A program made the translations under genes and the position numbers. A DNA stretch of 64,000 nucleotides, taken from the NCBI GenBank assembly GCA_028688955.1, contig JAQTXD010000008.1, positions 1 through 64,000 of the forward strand, read 5' to 3'. The stretch comes from Desulfuromonadaceae bacterium. GTDB lineage: Bacteria > Desulfobacterota > Desulfuromonadia > Geobacterales > Pseudopelobacteraceae. Of the stretch, positions 58,417 to 64,000 are shown piece after piece; positions within the stretch are counted from its first letter, which is position 1, and every line of letters begins with the position of its first letter. The notes under the pieces are model-generated. The model searched no databases, had not been told where the DNA came from, and was given only the letters and a program-made list of their open reading frames with translations.

Positions 58417-59679
58417 TCATGCCGCAGTAACCGGCAGCACACTGCCCGCTTCCGGCATAAGATAGCAGCGCCACCCTTCCGGGAGCAGTGGCAACGCCAT
58501 CTTCAGAGCATCATCCAATGTCCTCGCGGGGATCATGCCCATTTCCGTGACCTGCTGGGCCGGAAACTCTGAGACAAGAATAATCCGAAAACGCTGGGCT
58601 TTTTGCAGTACCGAGTAGGCTGTCTGGCCATTGATCTCATACCCTGACCGCAACGCGGCTTCAAACGCGGACAAGCTTTTGTGGCGAAACCAGCTGAAAA
58701 AACTGCTGTTGCCAAAGCCGTCGCGACACTCAGCCAGCAGGATCATCACACCTTCGTCCCTGAGCGCCTGAGACGCGTATTCCATTGACTTATGCGTTTG
58801 GATCAGATTGATATCCTTGGGGAAACCACCACAAGAGGCAATCACCAGATCACCTTTTTCAGCCAGCGGATACGCAAACCGCTCCCGGTAAAAACGACAG
58901 CCGGCCTCATGTGCCTCTCGCCAATCACCGGCAAACGCCGCAACGATCCGTTTATCGGCAGTCAGCACGGTATTGAGGATAAATGACGGACGGGCCAGGG
59001 CACAGCCGTCCATCATAGTGCGGTGAACCGGATTACCATCAAGATTACCGGTCACCGCCAGTGGATTCTTGCCACTCCCCTCTTCCGGGTTAAGTACCGC
59101 AAAATGGCTGGCCATACAGGATTTTCGGCTGGCGATACCGGGAAGGACGCTCTTGCGCCCTCCTCCAAACCCGGCAAAATAATGAAAGCCGATCGTACCG
59201 GTCAAAATCAGCCGGTCTGCCTCCACTGCAATCCTGTTGATACTGACCTTGACGCCTCCTGAAGTTGTGCCGACGGTAACCAGCGAAGCGGGGTCGTCGC
59301 ACTCGTGGTCGGTGACACGTATCCGCCCATAGAGCGAACCAAGTATTTTGCGATGCTCATGCTCTGTCTGTTTTCGGTGAATGCCGAGGGCTATCAAAAT
59401 TTCGATTCTGTCGTCGGCAATCCCGTGACGATTCAGAGAATCAACCAGCAGGGGCAGATAAATCTCGCTGCCGGTGTACCTGGTAATGTCCGAAGTGACG
59501 ATAACCACGGAATCACCTGGTCTGTAGGTGGACATGACCGCGTCACAGTTCGCGAGCGCATTTATTATAATTTCGACAGGGGATAGTTCAATATCAACAG
59601 GCGGGGGGACGATTACTCCCGCCAGATGCTCCGGCGGGAGATCGAAAGTAACTGAGGTTGAGCCGTATTTCAATTCCAT
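58417..59679 (-). CDS. LarA-family nickel-pincer lactate racemase homologue
   Basis: 420 aa. LarA uses a nickel pincer cofactor (made by LarB, LarC and LarE, not in the window) to racemise 2-hydroxy acids. The four catalytic positions appear at the right spacing: H101 (IALGIHRKQTEHE), H166 and K176 (GFHYFAGFGGGRKSV) and H192 (ASHFAVLNPEEG); these are each seven or eight residues lower than in L. plantarum LarA. The substrate may be lactate or another 2-hydroxy acid. Stands alone, between queF and ytxH-like genes. Confidence 0.85.
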   Translation of the reverse strand: MELKYGSTSVTFDLPPEHLAGVIVPPPVDIELSPVEIIINALANCDAVMSTYRPGDSVVIVTSDITRYTGSEIYLPLLVDSLNRHGIADDRIEILIALGIHRKQTEHEHRKILGSLYGRIRVTDHECDDPASLVTVGTTSGGVKVSINRIAVEADRLILTGTIGFHYFAGFGGGRKSVLPGIASRKSCMASHFAVLNPEEGSGKNPLAVTGNLDGNPVHRTMMDGCALARPSFILNTVLTADKRIVAAFAGDWREAHEAGCRFYRERFAYPLAEKGDLVIASCGGFPKDINLIQTHKSMEYASQALRDEGVMILLAECRDGFGNSSFFSWFRHKSLSAFEAALRSGYEINGQTAYSVLQKAQRFRIILVSEFPAQQVTEMGMIPARTLDDALKMALPLLPEGWRCYLMPEAGSVLPVTAA

Positions 59680-59693
59680 CGGTATGCGGCCTG

Positions 59694-59939
59694 TTAAATC
59701 CAGGCATCGCCACCGTCGTATTCGTAGTCGGCACCCTTGGTCCGCGGAGTCACCTTGAATTTGGCTTCACGGGCAAGTCGCCTCATCTTGTCTGTGGCAG
59801 TTTCTCCGAGACAGGATATCTTCCCGCGAATTTCACGACCTGATGCCGGAGCCAGCAACAGGGCAGCAGCGACGCCGATTACGGCACCGGAAGCAAAGGC
59901 GATCACAGCGGCAGCGGCGTTATCATTGTTGTTTGACAT
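59694..59939 (-). CDS. YtxH-like small membrane protein
   Basis: ATG 59939 has AAAGGAG six bases upstream; 81 aa. One transmembrane segment (AAVIAFASGAVIGVAAALLLAP, about 9-30) ending in the YtxH-type ASGREIRGKI, then a short charged tail with EATD-like helix and C-terminal DYEYDGGDAWI. Family members are stress-related membrane proteins of unknown function. The lone gene lies 14 bases before larA on the same strand, so probably the same transcript. Confidence 0.75.
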   Translation of the reverse strand: MSNNNDNAAAAVIAFASGAVIGVAAALLLAPASGREIRGKISCLGETATDKMRRLAREAKFKVTPRTKGADYEYDGGDAWI

Positions 59940-60028
59940 GTCAGACTCCTTTATTTTGGTGTACAAATAATATCTGTTCAATGAGGTCATGTATCTAGCA
60001 CAAAAACAACTCTTAATAAAAGCAAAAA

Positions 60029-63004
60029 TTACAGCACTCGCGCCAGATGCCGCCGGATCATATCCTCGAAATCAGCATCTCGACTTCCGCTGTAGACAAG
60101 TGATGAACCTATCTCGGCGGCAAGAATTGCGCAGAGGTATTTTTTTGGCAGTTTCCCGATCCGCTGCCGATATGCAGCGGTGTCTCGCAGCATGTGCGGC
60201 AGATGGCTTAAAATGGCCTGACGAAAAGGGGACTGTAGACAGAGCTCCGGATGGCCCGAAAAGAATTCGAATAAACGGGAATAAAGACTGTTGATGTTCT
60301 GACTGATAGTTTCCGAAATTTCACTGTAGAGCTGTGTTCCACCCGCCTCAAGATGCCGCCGCAGGATCAGGCGGGCTTCATCGGCAGCCCGCTTCTCCAG
60401 TATTGCCAGTACATCATTGATATAGCGGTCTTTATGGTCCATAAATTCACGTTCTGTAAGCAGCAGGTTGGCAATGATTTCATAGGAGGACGAAATAACG
60501 CCGCACTTGTTGGCGGAAGCGTCGCGCATCAGCACCACGCCGCTTTTTTGCAGTTGGACCCGGGCCTCCGGTGTGATGTACGAGTTGGCTCCTTCAATAA
60601 TGACACCGGACGTCGGCACACCGTCAGCATCAAGAAATGACCGCCAGTTCCGGCCTTCAATCGTTTCAGGACGGCCGCCGGCCGGGATAAAGAGATCTGC
60701 TTTGACCGTAAAGACCAAACTGTTGTAGATGTGATTGAAATCATCAATATCCAGCCATTCTTCGACAAGCCTTCCATCGATTCGGCTTATCTTGCGATGG
60801 GACTCCTTCAGCCCATCCACACGACGACCGGTCCGGTACACGATGCTGCCACCTTCACCCAAAAACTCCGGATTGAAGGCATCCAGATCGCTTGCAAGTA
60901 CGATACGCCGCAATTCGTCATGACTGATGCCGTTCAGATCAGAGAGCGCTGCCGTCCCGTCAAGGATTAATCGCACCTGCATTCCGGGACAGCGGTCCAG
61001 CATGATGCGCAAGGAATTGCCGGCCACATCACCATTCGGTCCGCCGGTCATTTTCAGCGTAAAGGGATCCTTCCGGATATTTATACCGGCCGCTTCCGCC
61101 ATGGTGATTTCTGCAAACGTCACTACGCCGGTGGAGGTCACGCCGTACTCTTTATGGTTAATGCCGAAATTCTTGCTTGACATGATACCGACACCAAGAA
61201 TATAGCCGCGCTTTTTCGAGAGGGCAGCGATCGCCTCGATCATGCCGTCATGCATATTTTCATCAGGGCCGATCTCTATCGGTTCATCGTCACCGTAGTA
61301 ATCAACGATCCGCCGGTCTCTGGCTATCCCGTTTTCGGTAATAAAGATATCCAGAAAGGCATTGGCTATCCCGTACTGCAGTTTATAGAGTCGAAAGTTT
61401 TCAATATCGCTGCCGGGCTGTTCCAAATCGGAGACATCAAGAACAACCGCAAGCTTTGAGCCCCCCTCATAGATATCCTTATTTTTCAACTGTTGGGTAT
61501 TTGCCAAAACATAGACTTCTCGGAAGATCGTATTGGCCGAGGTGATATAATCGTCGGCACTTCGTGCGATAACCGTGCGCCACCCGCCGCGGGCAATATC
61601 CGAGAACCCGATATGATAGCCGGCGCCAAAACGACTGAAGAAAAACGTAACGCGGAAGGGAAGTGTTTCCGGGAGGTCCGCAGTGAATTCCCGACCGAGG
61701 AGTCGCAGATATCCGGGGTCAAGCCGGAAGGCCAGGGCCTGCTTTTCCTCGACAAAGAAGTTGGTTTTGAGGGTATGAGTTATCAGTAACAGGCAGCAAC
61801 CGTAGACTGACCGGCGGAGATCATCCAGCCAACGATGGCCGGTATCGTACCTCTGCACTGCGTTTTGAACTTCAGCAAGAGCAGTGGTATAGAGCGCTTG
61901 CCGATCCTGCAGATCAGGATCAAACCGCACTCGGAACAGACGGATCAAAAGTTGCGCCATTTCAGGGTGATCGTAGAATGCACCCTGAACATCCTCCAGC
62001 CCGAATTTCTCCGGTTGACCGTGGGCAAGACTTGTGTGACAGAACGCTATAAACCCGTTAACCAGCGCTGCATCTTCACCGGAAATGAATCCCTCAACAA
62101 CATACTGGCGATATGCCTGCGTCGATGTAGAAAGAATCTGCGTCGTACAGAGCTCACGCTTAAGGCGGGCAGCCAGCGGGCTCTCCGGGGAGATATCCTC
62201 CCCCCGACGGCTGATAACGAGGAAGGATCCGAGAAAATAGGGATGGATGCCATTTGAGATCGTCAGGCAATACGCTCTGCGGATGCCGATATCCAGGCGA
62301 TTAAAGACCTCCAGAAGCTGCAGGAGAAATTCCCCCTCGGGTGGGTTGCCGACTGCAAACAGCACCCGGGTTTCAGATCTTCCGTCGCGATCAACCTGTG
62401 CAATATCCAGATAAAGTCCTCCAGAAGCGTTGGCACTGCCGAACAGCCAGACCAGATACGCGATCCGGCTTGGCGGGGACATGCGGATATAGTTTTCATT
62501 ATTCAGCCAGAGTATTTTCAATAGCTGATCAAGTTTTTTCAGATCAAATGCGGGAAACGAAGAGCGCAACTCCGTTCGAACCTTGCGTATCAGTGCATCC
62601 GGGATGTCGACCTGCTTCTTCAGATCAATATCGCTATTCCGACGGCGGTCGAACTCAAAACGCTGGATTTCAAGTTCATGACTAAGTCCGGGCATATCGG
62701 CGTTTGAGTGGGAAAACATGGCATAGGAGATCTCCCGCTCGCCGAGTCGCTGCAACAGTCGGTAGAGAGAACCGGGCAGATTGACGCAGGCAATCACCAG
62801 ACGTTTTGCCTGATCGGACAAGACGAGGTGCTGGTTATGCCGCAACTCCCCCATCTCCCTGGCGAGGAGCGTCAAGGCACCTTCTTCATCTGCCATAGCC
62901 TGAAAAAAGTAAGGGCTCATGTGCTGTTGGAGCCAGAGAGCGTTTTCTTCTGCAGCAATGCGGGATGCGTGGGCTTTACGTCGGATAAGTGTAGGCAGGT
63001 GCAT
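60029..63004 (-). CDS. Large NAD-dependent glutamate dehydrogenase-type enzyme
   Basis: 991 aa cytoplasmic enzyme of the Glu/Leu/Phe/Val dehydrogenase superfamily. The C-terminal half (about 440-800) holds the catalytic domain: GGWRTVIARSADDYITS, EGGSKLAVVLD, DENMHDGMIEAIAALSKKRG, NFGINHKEYGVTSTGVV and TGGPNGDVAGNSLRIML. It has the extended N-terminal region of the large NAD-GDH enzymes, related to but shorter than the 180-kDa GDH (about 1,600 aa), so it belongs to the 115-kDa class. It likely degrades glutamate to 2-oxoglutarate. Tail (about 800-990) is helical. Substrate leucine or valine not excluded. No partner gene; its leader is divergent to the crotonase. Confidence 0.85.
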   Translation of the reverse strand: MHLPTLIRRKAHASRIAAEENALWLQQHMSPYFFQAMADEEGALTLLAREMGELRHNQHLVLSDQAKRLVIACVNLPGSLYRLLQRLGEREISYAMFSHSNADMPGLSHELEIQRFEFDRRRNSDIDLKKQVDIPDALIRKVRTELRSSFPAFDLKKLDQLLKILWLNNENYIRMSPPSRIAYLVWLFGSANASGGLYLDIAQVDRDGRSETRVLFAVGNPPEGEFLLQLLEVFNRLDIGIRRAYCLTISNGIHPYFLGSFLVISRRGEDISPESPLAARLKRELCTTQILSTSTQAYRQYVVEGFISGEDAALVNGFIAFCHTSLAHGQPEKFGLEDVQGAFYDHPEMAQLLIRLFRVRFDPDLQDRQALYTTALAEVQNAVQRYDTGHRWLDDLRRSVYGCCLLLITHTLKTNFFVEEKQALAFRLDPGYLRLLGREFTADLPETLPFRVTFFFSRFGAGYHIGFSDIARGGWRTVIARSADDYITSANTIFREVYVLANTQQLKNKDIYEGGSKLAVVLDVSDLEQPGSDIENFRLYKLQYGIANAFLDIFITENGIARDRRIVDYYGDDEPIEIGPDENMHDGMIEAIAALSKKRGYILGVGIMSSKNFGINHKEYGVTSTGVVTFAEITMAEAAGINIRKDPFTLKMTGGPNGDVAGNSLRIMLDRCPGMQVRLILDGTAALSDLNGISHDELRRIVLASDLDAFNPEFLGEGGSIVYRTGRRVDGLKESHRKISRIDGRLVEEWLDIDDFNHIYNSLVFTVKADLFIPAGGRPETIEGRNWRSFLDADGVPTSGVIIEGANSYITPEARVQLQKSGVVLMRDASANKCGVISSSYEIIANLLLTEREFMDHKDRYINDVLAILEKRAADEARLILRRHLEAGGTQLYSEISETISQNINSLYSRLFEFFSGHPELCLQSPFRQAILSHLPHMLRDTAAYRQRIGKLPKKYLCAILAAEIGSSLVYSGSRDADFEDMIRRHLARVL

Positions 63005-63104
63005 GTGCTTGTCTCCCTCAAATAGTAAATGGACACGTAAAGTATAGCGCCATATTCACAATCACGATAGATTTACTGTCAATAAAAAACCAATAAAGCT
63101 TTTC

Positions 63105-63133
63105 TTGACCGTATACAGTCGAATTGTTATAGT
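63105..63133 (+). promoter_or_regulatory. Promoter of crotonase-cobO unit
   Basis: TTGACC (63105-63110), 17 bases, TATAGT (63128-63133). The spacer contains GACCGTATACAGTC, an imperfect palindrome around GTATAC, like that of the GntR promoter. Leader of about 45 bases. Confidence 0.6.
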
Positions 63134-63184
63134 CACGCCGCAATTTATTCCACCTCACACGTGATGGCAGACAGGAAAAGAGCA

Positions 63185-63952
63185 ATGCCCGAGAGACTTT
63201 GTACTATTCAGACGACACAAAACGGCATAGCGGTTCTGACCATTCCCGGAGGTCGAGACGCATCGGCCAGGGGGCTATTGGATTCGCTGCACCGTCAGAC
63301 CGGCATTCTGGCAGGTAAAGATGACATTAAGGGGCTCATTTTAGTCGGTTCAGAAGGCGTTTTTTGCGGAAGTCCCGCCGCGTGTAATACTTCGCACCAT
63401 GAAGCGGCACACCTCTCCAGCTTCGGCCAGAGTGTGCTGTTCGATATCGAAAAAATTGGCAAGCCGTGTATTGCGGCAATTGAGGGAGAATGTTCGGGGT
63501 TGGGACTGGAAGTCGCCCTCGCCTGTGATTTCATTATAGCATCGCAGTCAGCCAGTTTCGGTTTTCCTGGCATCGCCGACGGACTGATACCCTTCTGTGG
63601 CGGAAGCCAACGCCTCACCCGACTAATAGGCAAATCTAAAGCAAAAGAGCTGATCTACAGCGGTGATCTCATTGATGCTGCAGAAGCGTACCGGATCGGC
63701 CTGATAAACCGGCTTTATCCCCGGAGCGAGGCACTGGCCCGGGCTGAGGTGTTGCTTGCCCATATCTGCACCCGCAGCCCGAACGCTATCCGCATCGGCG
63801 GTGAAGTAGTCAATGCCGGATACGACATTGATCTGCACACCGCCTGCATACTTGAGCGGGACGCTTTTGCCCTTTGTTTTTCCAGTTTTGACCAGCGGGA
63901 AGGGATGCAGGCCTTTCTGGACAAACGTCAGCCGCAGTTTAAAGGAGAGTAA
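63185..63952 (+). CDS. Crotonase-family protein lacking the second catalytic Glu
   Basis: ATG 63185 has AGGA nine bases upstream; 255 aa. Crotonase (enoyl-CoA hydratase/isomerase) fold: LILVGSEGVFCGSPAA (oxyanion region, about 51-66), GLGLEVALACDFIIAS with E109 in the first glutamate position, and FGFPGIADGLIPFCGGSQRL (about 125-143). The second catalytic Glu (E164 of rat hydratase, in P-E-I) is Gly129 here, so a plain hydratase is unlikely; isomerase, dehalogenase or hydrolase-like chemistry is possible. It precedes cobO by three bases; link between them is unclear. Confidence 0.8.
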   Translation: MPERLCTIQTTQNGIAVLTIPGGRDASARGLLDSLHRQTGILAGKDDIKGLILVGSEGVFCGSPAACNTSHHEAAHLSSFGQSVLFDIEKIGKPCIAAIEGECSGLGLEVALACDFIIASQSASFGFPGIADGLIPFCGGSQRLTRLIGKSKAKELIYSGDLIDAAEAYRIGLINRLYPRSEALARAEVLLAHICTRSPNAIRIGGEVVNAGYDIDLHTACILERDAFALCFSSFDQREGMQAFLDKRQPQFKGE

Positions 63953-63955
63953 ACC

Positions 63956-64000
63956 ATGCCTTTGAAACAGGGGTGCGTCCAGGTATATACCGGCAACGGC
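63956..64000 (+). CDS. cobO: Cob(I)yrinic acid a,c-diamide adenosyltransferase, 5' end only
   Basis: Only 15 codons are inside the window (MPLKQGCVQVYTGNG, cut by the edge); missed by the ORF track. Start ATG 63956 has AAAGGAGAG eight bases upstream. The N-terminus is close to that of CobO/CobA-BtuR enzymes, whose P-loop runs KGYVQVYTGNGKGKTT; the cut falls just before the GKTT part. Puts the adenosyl ligand on the cobalt of corrinoids, so it complements cbiX-cbiC-cbiD. Partial; confirmation needs the next bases. Confidence 0.75.
   Translation, partial: MPLKQGCVQVYTGNG

Noticed and set aside
1-64000. CRISPR arrays, transposases, integrases, prophage genes
   Set aside because: I found no spaced direct-repeat array, no transposase or integrase motif, and no structural phage gene.

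Overview
The window looks like chromosome of an anaerobic Desulfuromonadales (Geobacter / Trichlorobacter / Pelobacter type) bacterium. Pointers are the Flx-Hdr electron-bifurcation operon, dockerin/cohesin-like secreted proteins, a monoheme c-type cytochrome, anaerobic cobalamin genes, abundant TonB systems and the mixed gene order. This assignment is inference; there is no 16S rRNA in the window. I see no phage, IS transposase, plasmid genes or CRISPR array.

Layout. 0-11 kb is mostly housekeeping: accD-folC-lptD, a pentapeptide protein, a methyltransferase, an OB-fold exported protein, hemW, and a DUF3015/DUF4105 pair. 10.6-17.6 kb (minus strand) is TonB locus A: a Cys-rich secreted protein, hemP, a TonB-dependent receptor, an unknown exported protein, a polyferredoxin-like membrane protein, a 69-aa Cys protein and a tightly overlapping exbB-exbD-tonB, followed by a CGCG-repeat protein. 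18-20.7 kb holds a cytochrome and cbiX-cbiC-cbiD. 20.8-31.9 kb (plus strand) is TonB locus B: a second Cys-rich protein, tonB-exbB-exbD, a receptor with the CxxxM / HxM copper ligands of OprC/NosA, a lipoprotein, a third Cys-rich protein, a 940-aa secreted protein with two WMPM domains and a dockerin-like tail, a cohesin-like lipoprotein, and a NosL-type copper protein. I read locus B as a copper-acquisition island and locus A as a heme or iron system; the three Cys-rich paralogues tie them together and are the best candidate for something undescribed.

31.9-39.8 kb carries an M23 peptidase, a PilZ protein, galE, a sugar isomerase-like protein, an RCK potassium channel, a GntR regulator with a visible operator, ispD, a hybrid kinase and a DsbC-like protein. 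39.8-47.2 kb (minus strand) is hdrCBA-flxDCBA, a cytoplasmic NADH/ferredoxin/disulfide electron-bifurcating complex, with three related inverted-repeat elements filling the spacers between the flx genes. 47.4-64 kb is again largely housekeeping: threonine aldolase, L,D-transpeptidase, hemB, two OmpA-type porins, rnpB, a zinc-ribbon coiled-coil protein, Nif3-like, tRNA(CAU), efpL, queF, a LarA homologue, a large NAD-glutamate dehydrogenase, a crotonase and the first 15 codons of cobO.

Many ORF-track starts are upstream of the true start; I moved them where a Shine-Dalgarno, a promoter or a family alignment argued for it.
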